This document shows positions 50,525 through 63,117 of a DNA stretch of 64,000 nucleotides, one piece after another (position 1 is the first letter of the stretch; each line of letters opens with the position of its first letter). A model generated the notes under the pieces. That model ran no database searches. It saw only the letters and a program-made list of their open reading frames with translations, and was not told the origin of the DNA. The stretch covers positions 1-64,000 of the forward strand of contig NZ_FNIV01000002.1 of the NCBI RefSeq assembly GCF_900104135.1, written 5' to 3'. This stretch comes from Halomonas shengliensis. GTDB taxonomy: Bacteria; Pseudomonadota; Gammaproteobacteria; Pseudomonadales; Halomonadaceae. The translations under genes were made by a program, and so were the position numbers.

Positions 50525-51007
50525 ATGCCCGAGGTCACCACGCGGTTCATGATCCGTCGCCCCAACCTGCCCCTGGCCGAGGCCTGGCATCCCTGTCCCG
50601 AACCCGACGCCAGCGAGGCGCTGGTGGAGGTGCCGCTGCTCGGCAGCGTCGCCGCGGGCCTGCCCATCGAGGCCTGCCCCAGCGTGAGCCATATCCACGT
50701 CCCCCGGCGCATGGTGCGGCGCAACACCTACGCCCTGCGCGTGCGCGGCGACTCGATGATCGATTGCAACATCTTCGATGGCGATGTGATCATCATCGAG
50801 CAGTGCGAGAGCGCCGAGAACGGCGAGACCGCGGTGGTGATGATCAACAACCAGGAGGTCACCCTGAAGAAGCTCTATATCGAGAGGTCCGGCGTGCGCC
50901 TGCAGCCGGCCAACGAGCGCATGGCCCCCATCTTCCTGAAGAACAGCGACATCCAGGTGCTGGGCATGGTGATGGGCGTGGTGCGCCAGGCCGAGATGGC
51001 CGCCTGA
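50525..51007 (+). CDS. LexA/UmuD-like S24 autoprotease without DNA-binding domain
   Basis: A 160-aa protein made almost only of a LexA-type peptidase S24 domain. The self-cleavage site Ala44-Gly45 (GSVAAGLP), nucleophile Ser77 (RGDSMID) and general base Lys115 (EVTLKKL) have LexA-like spacing. The first 30 residues (MPEVTTRFMIRRPNLPLAEA) do not form the winged helix of LexA, so it resembles UmuD in form but LexA in sequence around the active site. A LexA box sits at its ribosome site, so SOS induction is expected. The neighbour yigZ overlaps its stop by 1 bp. No umuC or dnaE2 gene is near. Its role could be a UmuD-like polymerase accessory or a SOS modulator; I cannot tell which. Confidence 0.85.
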   Translation: MPEVTTRFMIRRPNLPLAEAWHPCPEPDASEALVEVPLLGSVAAGLPIEACPSVSHIHVPRRMVRRNTYALRVRGDSMIDCNIFDGDVIIIEQCESAENGETAVVMINNQEVTLKKLYIERSGVRLQPANERMAPIFLKNSDIQVLGMVMGVVRQAEMAA

Positions 51008-51624
51008 TGCGCTACCCGGTGCCCGACCTGCCGCCCGGCGAGTGGACCCGGAGCGAGCTCGAGGTGGAGAGGAGCCGCTTCCTCACCTGGGTGTGCCACG
51101 CCCCCGACGTGGCCGCCTTCGAGGCGCTGCTGGCCGAGGCCCGGCGGCGCCACCCCGACGCCAGCCACCACTGCAGCGCCTTCATCGCCGGCCCGCCGGG
51201 GGAGCAGGCAGCCATCGGCTTCTCCGACGACGGCGAGCCCGGCGGCACCGCCGGCCGCCCCATGTTCCAGGTGCTCGAGGGCTCGGGGCTCGGCCAGGTG
51301 GGCTGCGTGGTCACCCGCTACTTCGGCGGCACCAAGCTGGGCACCGGCGGCCTGGCGCGGGCCTACGCCCAGGCCGTCGCCCAGGCCCTGGAGGCCCTGC
51401 CCCGCCGCGAGGTGGTGGAGCGCGACCCGCTGCGCCTGCGCCTCGACTTCGCCGGCGAGGCCGAGGCCCGGGCCTGGCTCGCCGAGCGCGAGATCCCCGT
51501 GGAGGCGGCCGACTACGACGCCCGGGGCGTGCGCCTCACCGTCGGCTGGCCCCGCGACCTCGCGGTGGACCTGAGCCCGCTGGCATCGCGGCTGCGCGGC
51601 CACCTCGAGCTCCTCGAGGCCTGA
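51007..51624 (+). CDS. yigZ: YigZ / IMPACT family protein
   Basis: A 205-aa protein of the UPF0029/IMPACT family. The N-terminal domain has EVERSRFLTWVCHAPDVAAFEALL, the SHHCSAFIAG and SDDGEPGGTAGRPMF motifs and GCVVTRYFGGTKLGTGGL, all highly conserved in YigZ; a C-terminal ferredoxin-like domain follows. The molecular function is unknown. Its ATG overlaps the stop of the LexA-like gene (TGATG), so translation is coupled. E. coli yigZ lies elsewhere, by trkH and pepQ, so the link with an SOS gene is notable. Confidence 0.9.
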   Translation: MRYPVPDLPPGEWTRSELEVERSRFLTWVCHAPDVAAFEALLAEARRRHPDASHHCSAFIAGPPGEQAAIGFSDDGEPGGTAGRPMFQVLEGSGLGQVGCVVTRYFGGTKLGTGGLARAYAQAVAQALEALPRREVVERDPLRLRLDFAGEAEARAWLAEREIPVEAADYDARGVRLTVGWPRDLAVDLSPLASRLRGHLELLEA

Positions 51625-51653
51625 CCCCTCCCCTTTCACCACCGCGAAAGGAC

Positions 51654-51677
51654 GAAAGGCGCCCGCAGGCGCCTTTC
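51654..51677. terminator. Bidirectional terminator between yigZ and oadB
   Basis: GAAAGGCGCC-CGCA-GGCGCCTTTC, a perfect 10-bp stem with tetraloop and A/T-ending arms, separates the convergent genes. It can act for both strands. Confidence 0.75.
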
Positions 51678-51705
51678 TGGCATGGCTGGGGGGTCGCCGT
51701 GGCGA

Positions 51706-53028
51706 TCACCCCAGGTACTTGATCATCACCCCGGCGGCCACCGCCGAGCCGATCACCCCGGCCACGTTGGGGCCCATGGCGTGCATCAGCAGAAAGTTGT
51801 GGGGGTTGGACTCCAGTCCCACCTTGTTGGAGACCCGTGCCGCCATGGGCACCGCCGAGACCCCGGCGGAGCCGATCAGCGGATTGATCGGCATGCGGCT
51901 CACCGTGTTCATCAGCTTGGCCATCAGGATCCCGCAGGCGGTGCCGATGGCGAAGGCCACCATGCCCAGCCCCAGGATGCCCAGGGTCTCCACCGCCAGG
52001 AAACGATCGGCCATCAGCTTGGAGCCCACCGAGAGCCCAAGGAAGATGGTGACGATGTTGATCAGGGCATTCTGGGCGGTATCGGAGAGACGCTCGACCA
52101 CGCCGCACTCGCGCATCAGGTTGCCGAAGCAGAACATCCCCAGCAGCGGTGCCGCATCGGGCAGGAAGAGCACCACCAGGATCAGCAGCGCCAGCGGGAA
52201 GACGATCTTCTCCAGCTTGGACACCGGGCGCAGCTGGGTCATGACGATCTCGCGCTCCTTCTGCGAGGTCAGCGCCTTCATGATCGGCGGCTGGATCAGC
52301 GGCACCAGCGCCATGTAGGAGTAGGAGGCGACGGCGATGGCACCCAGCAGCTCCGGCGCCAGGATGCTCGACACATAGATCGAGGTGGGGCCGTCGGCGC
52401 CGCCGATGATGCCGATGGCGGCGGCCTGGTTGAGCGAGAAGTCCATCCAGCCCATGGCCGTCATGCCCACCGCCCCGAGCAGGGTGGCGAAGATGCCGAA
52501 CTGCGCCGCCGCGCCCAGGAACAGCGTCCGGGGGTTGGCCAGCAGCGGTCCGAAGTCGGTCATGGCGCCCACGCCCATGAAGATCACCAGCGGGGCGATG
52601 CCCGAGGCGATGGCCACGCTGTAGAACTGGTAGAGCATGCCGTGGGCATAACCGGCGTCCATGGCCACGTCGTTGGCGGCGCGCACCAGCGCCGGCGAGA
52701 TGTCGCCATGCAGGACCTCGGCGATGGCGTGGCGCCACCCCTCGACGCCGGCGGCGGGGTCGAGGGAGGTGCCCAGGGCGGTGGCCATCTGCTCGAGCAC
52801 GCCGGGGCGCGCCAGGTGGGCGGCCTGTTCGGCCGCCGAGAGCGCCAGCCCCGCCTCGGGGATGTTGGCCAGTATCCCGCCGAAGCCGATCGGCACCAGC
52901 AGCAGCGGCTCGAACTTCTTGGCGATGGCCAGGTAGAGCAGCCCCAGGCCCACCAGGACCATGACGCCCTGCCCCAGGCTGAGGTTGTAGAGCCCCGAGC
53001 CATACCAGAGGGTAAGCAGTTTCTCCAT
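51706..53028 (-). CDS. oadB: Oxaloacetate decarboxylase beta chain (sodium pump)
   Basis: Membrane subunit that decarboxylates carboxybiotin and exports sodium ions. The 440-aa protein has about nine membrane segments and the family's key region [16 protein letters not shown], whose Asp takes part in sodium and proton movement, plus the late [16 protein letters not shown] stretch. It starts 10 bp behind oadA. An insertion of about 60 residues ([20 protein letters not shown] onward) in the N-terminal third is found in some OadB but not in the shorter forms. With oadA and oadG it forms a complete decarboxylase sodium pump, fitting a salt-adapted host. Confidence 0.95.
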   Translation of the reverse strand: MEKLLTLWYGSGLYNLSLGQGVMVLVGLGLLYLAIAKKFEPLLLVPIGFGGILANIPEAGLALSAAEQAAHLARPGVLEQMATALGTSLDPAAGVEGWRHAIAEVLHGDISPALVRAANDVAMDAGYAHGMLYQFYSVAIASGIAPLVIFMGVGAMTDFGPLLANPRTLFLGAAAQFGIFATLLGAVGMTAMGWMDFSLNQAAAIGIIGGADGPTSIYVSSILAPELLGAIAVASYSYMALVPLIQPPIMKALTSQKEREIVMTQLRPVSKLEKIVFPLALLILVVLFLPDAAPLLGMFCFGNLMRECGVVERLSDTAQNALINIVTIFLGLSVGSKLMADRFLAVETLGILGLGMVAFAIGTACGILMAKLMNTVSRMPINPLIGSAGVSAVPMAARVSNKVGLESNPHNFLLMHAMGPNVAGVIGSAVAAGVMIKYLG

Positions 53029-53038
53029 GACGGGGCCC

Positions 53039-54850
53039 CTAGAGTTCGATCAGCACGTCGCCGACGGCGACGCTGTCGCCCTCGCCGACCTTGACGGCGG
53101 AGACGGTGCCGGCGCTCGCCGCGCGCACCTCGGTCTCCATCTTCATCGCCTCGAGGATGATCACCACGTCGCCCTCGGCGACGCTGTCACCCTCGCGCAC
53201 GTTGACCTTGAAGATGTTGCCGGCCAGCGGCGCGGTGATCGCCTCGCCGCTGGACGCCGGGGCCGGCGCGCTGGCGGGCTGGGCCTCGCCCTGGGCGGTG
53301 ACGTCGCCGATCTCGCCCCCCTCGGCGACCTCCACCACATAGGCCTTGCCGTTGACCTTGACGGTATAGGTCTCGGGGCCGGACGGCACGGCCGCGCCCC
53401 CCTTGGCCTCGGCCTTCGCCGGCGGCTGCGATGCCTGGGCATCCGGTGCCTGGGGCGCCGGCTCGAAGGCATCGGGGTTGTCGCGGTTGTTGAGGAACTT
53501 CAGGCCGATCTGCGGGAAGAGCGCGTAGGTGAGCACGTCGTCGATCTCGCGCTCGCCCTCGGCCAGGCGGATGCCCTCGGCCTTGGCCTTCTCCTTGAGC
53601 TCGGCGGCCAGGCGGTCCATCTCGGGGCTGAGGTTATCGGCCGGGCGGCAGGTGATCGGCTTGCCCCCCTCCAGCACGCGCGCCTGCAGCTCCTGGTTGA
53701 GCTCGGCGGGGGCGGCACCGTACTCGCCCTTGAGCAGCGCCTGGACCTCCTTGGAGATCGACTTGTAGCGCTCGCCCATCATCACGTTCATCACCGCCTG
53801 GGTGCCGACGATCTGCGAGGTGGGGGTGACCAGCGGGATGTAGCCGAGATCCTTGCGCACCGCCGGGATCTCCTTGAGCACGTCGTCGAGCTTGTCGCCG
53901 GCGCCCTGCTCCTTGAGCTGGTTCTCCATGTTGGTGAGCATGCCGCCCGGGACCTGGGCGACCAGGATGCGCGAGTCGATGCCCCTGAGCGAGCCCTCGA
54001 AGGCGGCGTACTTCTTGCGCACCTCGCGGAAGTAGGCGGCGATCTCCTCGAGCAGCTCGAGGTCGAGGCCGGTGTCGCGCTCGGTGCCCTGGAGGATCGC
54101 CACCACCGACTCGGTGGGACTGTGGCCATAGGTCATGGACATGGAGGAGATGGCGGTGTCGACGTTGTCGATGCCCGCCTCGGCGGCCTTGAGCGCGGTG
54201 GCGGTGGACATGCCGGTGGTGGCATGGCACTGCATATGGATGGGGATATCCACCGCCTTCTTGAGCTTGGTGACTAGCTCATAGGCGTCGTAGGGCTTGA
54301 GCAAGCCGGCCATGTCCTTGATCGCCAGGGAGTCGGCCCCCATGGCGGCGATGGTCTTGCCGAGCTCGACCCAGCCGTCCAGGGTGTGCACCGGGCTTAC
54401 CGTGTAGGAGAGGGTGCCCTGGGCGTGGCCCTCGACCTGGCGCACCGCCTGGATGGCACGCTCCAGGTTGCGCGGGTCGTTCATGGCATCGAAGACACGG
54501 AAGACGTCGACGCCGTTGGTCTTGGCCCGCTCGACGAACTTGTCCACCACGTCATCGGCGTAGTGGCGGTAGCCGAGCAGGTTCTGGCCGCGCAGCAGCA
54601 TCTGCTGGGGGGTGTTGGGCATGGCGGCCTTCAACGCCCGTATCCGCTCCCACGGATCCTCGCCGAGGTAGCGGATACAGGCGTCGAAGGTGGCCCCACC
54701 CCAGGACTCCAGCGACCAGAAGCCGACGCGGTCGAGCTTCTCGGCGATGGGCAGCATGTCGTCGAGGCGCATGCGGGTGGCGAATAGCGACTGGTGGGCG
54801 TCGCGCAGGACGACATCGGTGATGCCAAGCGGGCGTACGGTGTCAGTCAT
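53039..54850 (-). CDS. oadA: Oxaloacetate decarboxylase alpha chain
   Basis: Soluble carboxyltransferase with biotin carrier, 603 aa. The N-terminal TIM barrel begins [20 protein letters not shown] with the zinc His pair in [12 protein letters not shown] and the Lys in LAIKDMAG. An Ala/Pro-rich linker (about 455-525) leads to the biotinyl domain with Lys570 in EAMKMET. It moves the carboxyl group of oxaloacetate to biotin for OadB. Order is oadG-oadA-oadB with gaps of 69 and 10 bp. Confidence 0.97.
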   Translation of the reverse strand: MTDTVRPLGITDVVLRDAHQSLFATRMRLDDMLPIAEKLDRVGFWSLESWGGATFDACIRYLGEDPWERIRALKAAMPNTPQQMLLRGQNLLGYRHYADDVVDKFVERAKTNGVDVFRVFDAMNDPRNLERAIQAVRQVEGHAQGTLSYTVSPVHTLDGWVELGKTIAAMGADSLAIKDMAGLLKPYDAYELVTKLKKAVDIPIHMQCHATTGMSTATALKAAEAGIDNVDTAISSMSMTYGHSPTESVVAILQGTERDTGLDLELLEEIAAYFREVRKKYAAFEGSLRGIDSRILVAQVPGGMLTNMENQLKEQGAGDKLDDVLKEIPAVRKDLGYIPLVTPTSQIVGTQAVMNVMMGERYKSISKEVQALLKGEYGAAPAELNQELQARVLEGGKPITCRPADNLSPEMDRLAAELKEKAKAEGIRLAEGEREIDDVLTYALFPQIGLKFLNNRDNPDAFEPAPQAPDAQASQPPAKAEAKGGAAVPSGPETYTVKVNGKAYVVEVAEGGEIGDVTAQGEAQPASAPAPASSGEAITAPLAGNIFKVNVREGDSVAEGDVVIILEAMKMETEVRAASAGTVSAVKVGEGDSVAVGDVLIEL

Positions 54851-54919
54851 GGTCGTGACCTTGTCGTTATGAATGGAAAATGAAGGGGACGGAAGAGGCG
54901 GGATATGGCAGGCTGCCGC

Positions 54920-55174
54920 TCAGCGACGGTGGCGGCGGCGGTAGCGGTGCACCGCGGCACTGATGGCCACCATGACGTCGTCGTCCTGGCTCGGCGCGGC
55001 GGCGCCACGGCCGCGGGCCGGCGTCGCCGGGGCCACGGGCTCCGGGAAGAAGCGCCCGATGACCTTGGACATCAGGGTGGTAACGATCACTAGCAAGGTA
55101 AGAAAAACAAAAACAAAGCCCATGCCCAGGGCCATGAGGGACAGGCCCTCCTCCAGTAGCTGCATGTCCTGCAT
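54920..55174 (-). CDS. oadG: Oxaloacetate decarboxylase gamma chain
   Basis: An 84-aa membrane protein with one helix near the N-terminus (LMALGMGFVFVFLTLLVIVTTLM), a Pro/Ala linker, and a C-terminal Asp/His/Arg tail (DDDVMVAISAAVHRYRRRHR), the standard OadG layout. It assembles the alpha and beta chains and binds zinc at its tail in the family. AGGAGG stands six bases before the ATG. First gene of the operon. Confidence 0.9.
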   Translation of the reverse strand: MQDMQLLEEGLSLMALGMGFVFVFLTLLVIVTTLMSKVIGRFFPEPVAPATPARGRGAAAPSQDDDVMVAISAAVHRYRRRHRR

Positions 55175-55289
55175 CGGGCGCCTCCTGACGTTATCTCGCT
55201 ACCATGCGCCCTATTTCGCGGAACATGGCGGCTTGCGCAGAATGATTATGGTATAACCTGCCAGATTGTCGACAAATTGCAATGGATTC

Positions 55290-56354
55290 ATGGTGGAAGT
55301 CAGCGTTGTTAATTTACTACAAGAGTCACCCGGTTTCATCGGCCTGGCCCCGATGGAGGGGGTCATCGACGCCCATACCCGGGACCTGCTGACCCGCCGG
55401 CCGGGATTCGACTGGGTGGTGACCGAATTCGTGCGCGTGGTGGACGCGCGCCTGCCGCCGCGAGTCTTCCACAAGCACTGCCCCGAACTGCGTGAGCCAC
55501 GCCTCGCCACCCCCGCCGGGGTGCCGGTGCAGCTGCAGCTGCTCGGCTCCGACCCGGCGGCGCTGGCCGCCAATGCCGAGCAGGCCCTGCGCCTGGGCGC
55601 CACCGGCATCGACCTCAACTTCGGCTGCCCGGCCAAGCTGGTCAACCGCCACGACGGCGGCGCCTCGCTGCTGCGCGACCCCGGCCGCGTGCGCGCCGCG
55701 GTGGCGGCGGTCCACGACGCCGTGGGGCACGCCATCCCGGTAACCGCCAAGATCCGCCTGGGCTTCGCCGACCGACGCCTGGCGCTGGCCTGCGGCCGCG
55801 CCGCCCAGGCCGGCGGCGCCCGCCACCTGGTGGTCCACGGCCGCACCCGCAACGAGGGCTACCGGCCGCCCGCCCACTGGGAGTGGATCGGCAGGCTCAG
55901 GCGCGACCTCTCCATCCCGGTGGTCGCCAACGGCGACATCTGGACCCTGGAGGACTACTGGAAGGCGCGCACCCTCTCCGGCTGCCGTGATGTCATGCTC
56001 GGCCGCGGGGCACTGGCCGACCCCTGGCTGGCGTCACGCATCCGCCACTGGCAGCACACCGGCGAGCGCCTGGCACCGACCCCCTGGGCGGCGCGGGCAG
56101 GGATCCTGAAGAAATTCGCTGCACTGCAGCGTAGCACACTCCCCGAGCGCGTGGTCACGTCGCTGGTCAAGCAGTGGCTCAACCATATGCGCCAGGGCGA
56201 CGCCGAGGCGGCACGACGCTTCCAGCGCCTCAAGCGGCTCACGGCGCTGGACGAGCTGCTGGCGGGCCTGGCGGCCGATACGCCGGGATACGAGGAGGCC
56301 GCCGCCCGGTCGATGATGGCCATGACGACAGCCCAGGCAGCCTCTGCGGGATAA
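55290..56354 (+). CDS. dusC: tRNA-dihydrouridine synthase (DusC type)
   Basis: FMN enzyme that reduces uridine to dihydrouridine in the D-loop of tRNA; DusC acts on U16. The 354-aa product has the N-terminal GFIGLAPMEGVIDAHTRDLL, catalytic Cys in NFGCPAKLVNRHDGGASLL, KIRLGF, VHGRTRNEGY and NGDIW motifs, then a C-terminal helical domain. The ATG at 55290 (MVEVSVVNLL) has a poor ribosome site, and the frame is open to a TTG at 55266, so the start is uncertain by a few codons. It is divergent from oadGAB and convergent with a tRNA cluster, a fitting neighbour by function. Confidence 0.92.
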   Translation: MVEVSVVNLLQESPGFIGLAPMEGVIDAHTRDLLTRRPGFDWVVTEFVRVVDARLPPRVFHKHCPELREPRLATPAGVPVQLQLLGSDPAALAANAEQALRLGATGIDLNFGCPAKLVNRHDGGASLLRDPGRVRAAVAAVHDAVGHAIPVTAKIRLGFADRRLALACGRAAQAGGARHLVVHGRTRNEGYRPPAHWEWIGRLRRDLSIPVVANGDIWTLEDYWKARTLSGCRDVMLGRGALADPWLASRIRHWQHTGERLAPTPWAARAGILKKFAALQRSTLPERVVTSLVKQWLNHMRQGDAEAARRFQRLKRLTALDELLAGLAADTPGYEEAAARSMMAMTTAQAASAG

Positions 56355-56370
56355 CCATGACGGCAGGATA

Positions 56371-56406
56371 AAAAGGAGGCGCACGTCGCGGGGGCGACGG
56401 CGCCTC
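56371..56406 (-). terminator. Distal terminator of the tRNA cluster
   Basis: A long bulged stem (GAGGCGC and CGTCGC with their complements, 56376-56406) is followed on the reverse strand by CTTTTTATC. It also lies just behind the convergent dusC gene. A further perfect 8-bp hairpin (GGGGCGCC/GGCGCCCC, 56418-56440) lies between it and the proximal terminator. Confidence 0.65.
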
Positions 56407-56469
56407 AAACGATCGCTGGGGCGCCGGGAGGCGGCGCCCCGGCTAGCAGAACCGGGCGGGACCGGGGTC

Positions 56470-56508
56470 CCGAGAAAGAGAAGACCCGCCCTCCAAGGAG
56501 GACGGGTC
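56470..56508 (-). terminator. Proximal terminator of the tRNA cluster
   Basis: GACCCG-C-CCTCC-AA-GGAGG-A-CGGGTC (56483-56508) forms a strong stem with one mismatch and is followed on the reverse strand by TTCTCTTTCTC. It lies 7 bp behind the last tRNA. Confidence 0.7.
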
Positions 56509-56514
56509 GCAGTC

Positions 56515-56591
56515 TGGCGCGCCCGGGAGGATTCGAACCTCCGACCACCTGATTCGTAGTCAGGTACTCTATCCAGCTGAGCTACGGGCGC
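56515..56591 (-). tRNA. tRNA-Arg (anticodon ACG)
   Basis: A 77-nt tRNA including an encoded CCA. The acceptor stem is GCGCCCG/CGGGCGC with discriminator G; the anticodon loop reads CTACGAA; the T-arm is GGAGG-TTCGAAT-CCTCC. ACG is modified to ICG in bacteria and reads CGU, CGC and CGA. It is identical in sequence to the copy 48 bp upstream. Confidence 0.97.
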
Positions 56592-56639
56592 GAAGTGCGG
56601 TGTTGTGTGTGACCGCCATCACCTGTCTTGCGTGGAAGC

Positions 56640-56716
56640 TGGCGCGCCCGGGAGGATTCGAACCTCCGACCACCTGATTCGTAGTCAGGTACTCTATCCA
56701 GCTGAGCTACGGGCGC
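56640..56716 (-). tRNA. tRNA-Arg (anticodon ACG), second copy
   Basis: Identical 77-nt copy of the tRNA-Arg at 56515-56591, with encoded CCA. It lies 21 bp behind tRNA-Ser on the same strand, so all three are probably one transcript. Tandem identity suggests recent duplication or gene conversion. Confidence 0.97.
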
Positions 56717-56737
56717 TTGTGCTTCACGGTGTCGCTG

Positions 56738-56830
56738 TGGCGGAGAGGGAGGGATTCGAACCCTCGATGAGGCTATAAACCCCATACTCCCTTAGCAGGG
56801 GAGCGCCTTCAGCCACTCGGCCACCTCTCC
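56738..56830 (-). tRNA. tRNA-Ser (anticodon GCT)
   Basis: A 93-nt class II tRNA with encoded CCA. The acceptor is GGAGAGG/CCTCTCC with discriminator G; the anticodon loop CTGCTAA gives GCT (reads AGC and AGU); a long variable arm (TATGGGGTTTATAGCCTCAT) marks it as serine. It lies directly behind csrA, as in pseudomonads. Confidence 0.97.
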
Positions 56831-56847
56831 CTAACGACACGGCGCAT

Positions 56848-56876
56848 ATCCTACCGTTACCGAAGGGGTTTGTCCA
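56848..56876 (-). promoter_or_regulatory. Promoter of the tRNA-Ser/tRNA-Arg cluster
   Basis: Reverse strand: TGGACA (56871-56876, 5 of 6 to -35), 17-bp spacer, TAGGAT (56848-56853). The segment after the -10 is GC-rich (GCGCCG), the discriminator type linked with stringent control of stable RNA genes. Confidence 0.7.
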
Positions 56877-56908
56877 GCCTCCCTGCGGTTTTTTGCATCG
56901 CGGCGAGG

Positions 56909-57106
56909 CTACTCCTCATGATCGCCGGCATCCTCGTCGCTCTTCTCGCGCTGGATGCGCTGGTAGATCTCCTCGCGATGCACCGCCACATCCTTCGGCG
57001 CATTGACGCCGATACGCACCTGGTTGCCTTTCACGCCCAGTACCGTCACGGTGATGTCGTCCCCGATCATCAGGGTCTCGCCGACGCGGCGGGTCAGGAT
57101 GAGCAT
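56909..57106 (-). CDS. csrA: Carbon storage regulator CsrA/RsmA
   Basis: A 65-aa RNA-binding post-transcriptional regulator that binds GGA motifs in mRNA leaders. The sequence follows CsrA from [20 protein letters not shown] through [20 protein letters not shown], with Arg44-type residues kept, and an acidic tail. The ATG at 57106 has AAGGAG seven bases before it; a longer in-frame reading from 57169 is not family-like. It lies between lysC and tRNA-Ser, matching the lysC-csrA-tRNA order of pseudomonads. Confidence 0.97.
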   Translation of the reverse strand: MLILTRRVGETLMIGDDITVTVLGVKGNQVRIGVNAPKDVAVHREEIYQRIQREKSDEDAGDHEE

Positions 57107-57177
57107 GGCTGATCTCCTTCTCAGGCTTTGTTCTCTGGCTGGCAACGGGATGTTGGCCGGCGGTACCACGCCGCCCC

Positions 57178-57206
57178 ATTATGTGGCAGAACGTCCTCCG
57201 TGACCA
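57178..57206 (-). promoter_or_regulatory. Candidate csrA promoter
   Basis: Reverse strand: TGGTCA (57201-57206, 4 of 6), 17-bp spacer, CATAAT (57178-57183, 5 of 6). It starts a leader of about 65 nt in front of csrA. Confidence 0.5.
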
Positions 57207-57242
57207 ACACGGCAGCCCATCAGACACGGGCCGCCCGTTGAA

Positions 57243-57276
57243 GGGAAGCGCCGCGACGCGACGCCGGGCGCTTCCC
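57243..57276 (-). terminator. Hairpin behind lysC
   Basis: GGGAAGCGCC pairs perfectly with GGCGCTTCCC across a 14-nt loop, 37 bp behind the lysC stop; TTCAAC follows on the reverse strand. It probably separates lysC from csrA transcription. Confidence 0.55.
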
Positions 57277-57313
57277 TACCAGCGTAGAAGGTAATCCGCC
57301 GCCGGGGGTCGGC

Positions 57314-58567
57314 TTATTCCTCGCTCTCGATGTCGGCCTTGTCGAGGCCGAAGGCCTTGTGCAGGGCGCGCACGGCGAGCTCCATCTGCTTCTCGTCGAT
57401 CACCACGGAGATCTTGATCTCGGAGGTGGAGACCATGCGGATATTGATGTTCTCCTCGGCGAGCACGCGGAACATCTTCGAGGCCACGCCGGCATGGGAG
57501 CGCATGCCCACGCCCACCAGGGAGACCTTGGCGATGTTGTCGTCGCCCTTGACCTCGCCCTCGCCCAGGTCCGGCAGCACCTGCTCGTTGAGGATCTTGA
57601 GAGTCTGCTTGTAGTCGCCCTTGGCCACGGTGAAGGTGAAGTCGGTGTAGTCGCCGGCCGGGGCCACGTTCTGGACGATCATGTCGACTTCGATGTTGGC
57701 GTCGGCGATGGGGCCGAGGATGCGCGAGGCCACGCCCGGCACGTCCGGGGTATTGAGCAGGGTCAGCTTGGCCTCGTTGGCGGTGAAGGCGATACCGGAG
57801 ATCAGCGGTTCTTCCATGGAGTCCTCGTCTTGGTCGGAGTCTGCAACGATCAGGGTGCCGGGGCCATCCTCGAAGCTAGATAGCACGCGCAGCGGGACAT
57901 TGTACTTGCCGGCGAACTCGACGGCGCGAATCTGCAGGACCTTGGAGCCCAGGCTCGCCAGCTCCAGCATCTCCTCGACGGTGATGGTCTCGAGGCGCTG
58001 GGCCTTGCTGCAGACCCGCGGGTCGGTGGTGTAGACGCCGTCGACGTCGGTATAGATCTGGCACTCGTCGGCCTTGAGCGCCGCGGCCAGCGCCACGCCG
58101 GTGGTGTCGGAGCCGCCGCGACCGAGGGTGGTGATGTTGCCCTCCTCGTCGACGCCCTGGAAGCCGGCGACCACCACAACCTGGCCGTCGTCCAGGTCGG
58201 ACTGCAGCTCGTCGGTCTCGATGCGCTGGATGCGCGCCTTGGTGTGGGCGCTGTCGGTCTGGATGCCCACCTGGGAGCCGGTGTAGGAGGTGGCCGGCAC
58301 GCCGATCTTGTGCAGCGCCATGGCCAGCAGCGAGATGGTGACCTGCTCGCCGGTGGAGACCAGCATGTCCATCTCGCGGGGGGTCGGCTCGTCGTTGATC
58401 TCGTTGGCCATGCCGATCAGGCGGTTAGTCTCGCCGCTCATGGCAGAGACCACCACCACCACCTGGTGGCCGTTGTCGCGGAAGCCCTTGACCTTCTCGG
58501 CCACGGCCTTGATGCGCTCCACCGAGCCCACCGAGGTACCGCCGAATTTCTGAACGTATAGTGCCAT
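57314..58567 (-). CDS. lysC: Aspartate kinase
   Basis: Phosphorylates aspartate, the first step towards lysine, methionine and threonine, and ectoine in halophiles. The 417-aa product has the kinase domain ([47 protein letters not shown]) and two C-terminal ACT domains (from about 265) for feedback control. It is the monofunctional type of pseudomonads. An internal ribosome start for a separate beta chain, known in Bacillus, cannot be excluded. It lies behind alaS on the same strand. Confidence 0.97.
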   Translation of the reverse strand: MALYVQKFGGTSVGSVERIKAVAEKVKGFRDNGHQVVVVVSAMSGETNRLIGMANEINDEPTPREMDMLVSTGEQVTISLLAMALHKIGVPATSYTGSQVGIQTDSAHTKARIQRIETDELQSDLDDGQVVVVAGFQGVDEEGNITTLGRGGSDTTGVALAAALKADECQIYTDVDGVYTTDPRVCSKAQRLETITVEEMLELASLGSKVLQIRAVEFAGKYNVPLRVLSSFEDGPGTLIVADSDQDEDSMEEPLISGIAFTANEAKLTLLNTPDVPGVASRILGPIADANIEVDMIVQNVAPAGDYTDFTFTVAKGDYKQTLKILNEQVLPDLGEGEVKGDDNIAKVSLVGVGMRSHAGVASKMFRVLAEENINIRMVSTSEIKISVVIDEKQMELAVRALHKAFGLDKADIESEE

Positions 58568-58631
58568 CTGTGAGTTTTCCCTCGTGCGTCGGGCATCGAT
58601 GCCCGGATGAGTGAAAGGTGACTCGCTACGA

Positions 58632-58664
58632 ACAGGGCCGGCGCCCTTCGGCGACCGGCCCTGT
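58632..58664 (-). terminator. Hairpin terminator behind alaS
   Basis: ACAGGGCCGG/CCGGCCCTGT with an inner CGCC-CTTC-GGCG stem forms a 14-bp bulged hairpin directly behind the alaS stop. Only TT follows on the reverse strand, so some read-through into lysC is possible. Confidence 0.55.
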
Positions 58665-58669
58665 GGTAT

Positions 58670-61285
<2,616 letters not shown>

Positions 61286-61414
61286 GGGGTATCCGTGGCG
61301 ATGAACGGGGTGACCCGGCGGGCGACGCTGGCTCGAGACGGGCGCCACGACACGGCGGATGACGACGCGTCACGGTGCCGCGGGATGCCACCCGGGGCGT
61401 TCGCAAAGGGAGTC

Positions 61415-61420
61415 ATTATA
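61415..61420 (-). promoter_or_regulatory. alaS promoter, -10 box
   Basis: A perfect TATAAT on the reverse strand in the 182-bp recX-alaS gap. No strong -35 lies at the right distance; a TTGACA is present but only 7 bp away. The leader to alaS would be about 125 nt. Confidence 0.5.
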
Positions 61421-61467
61421 GCGCAGCTGTCAAGGGACTGAAGGGGCGGGGCGCCCCGGCGGGGCGA

Positions 61468-61944
61468 TCAGACCTCGTCCCAGGCATGCGCCAGGGCGTG
61501 GCGCACCTGGTCGAAGTCGAAGCCGCGGCCGGCCAGGAAGCGCTCGCGGCGGGCGCGCTCGCGGGGGGAGTCGCCGGGCCCGGAGAAGCGCCGCGCCAGG
61601 GTCTCGGCGGCCAGCGCGAACCAGTCGGTCGCGCCGCCGGCCTCCTGCTCGGCGAAGGCCGTGGCGACGACCTCGCGCTCGACACCGCGGCGCTCGAGCT
61701 CCAGGCGGATCTTGACGGGCCCCTGCCCCCGCGCCAGGCGCGAGCGCAGGAAGCTCTCGGCGAAGCGCGCGTCGGACTGCAGCCCCGCTTCTGCCAGGGC
61801 GTCGAGGCAGGCCTCGACCTCCGCGGCGGCATGCCCCTTGGCCGCCAGGCGCTCGGCCAGCTCGGCGCGGGCATACTCGCGCCGGGCCAGCAGGCGGATG
61901 GCGTCGTCGCGGGGCGTGGCCTCGCCCGGGGTCCGCTCGCGCAT
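61468..61944 (-). CDS. recX: Regulatory protein RecX
   Basis: Inhibits and modulates RecA filaments. The 158-aa product is helical, with the three-repeat RecX pattern (AIRLLARREYARAELAERLA, ARFAESFLRSRLARGQGPVKI, FLAGRGFDFDQVRHAL). It starts 3 bp behind recA on the same strand, so it is expected to be made by read-through of the SOS-controlled recA message, as in E. coli. Confidence 0.95.
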   Translation of the reverse strand: MRERTPGEATPRDDAIRLLARREYARAELAERLAAKGHAAAEVEACLDALAEAGLQSDARFAESFLRSRLARGQGPVKIRLELERRGVEREVVATAFAEQEAGGATDWFALAAETLARRFSGPGDSPRERARRERFLAGRGFDFDQVRHALAHAWDEV

Positions 61945-61947
61945 GGC

Positions 61948-63012
<1,065 letters not shown>

Positions 63013-63044
63013 CACGGGCCTCCTGAATCTGGGGTCTCTGAAAT

Positions 63045-63072
63045 ACTGTATGACTGCACAGTAGTATGGCGA
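63045..63072 (-). promoter_or_regulatory. recA promoter with LexA box
   Basis: CTGT-ATGACTGC-ACAG at 63046-63061 is a full LexA site. On the reverse strand it overlaps TACAGT (63045-63050) as -10 and the 16-bp spacer behind TCGCCA (63067-63072) as -35, so bound LexA would block RNA polymerase. Confidence 0.8.
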
Positions 63073-63117
63073 AAAAACGCGGGCGCGGCCAGTGCCGATT
63101 CGCCCGCGGCGAGGGCG

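Noticed and set aside
61415..61433. TTGACA plus TATAAT before alaS as one promoter
   Set aside because: The two perfect hexamers are only 7 bp apart, too close to be used together; only the -10 is kept as a candidate.
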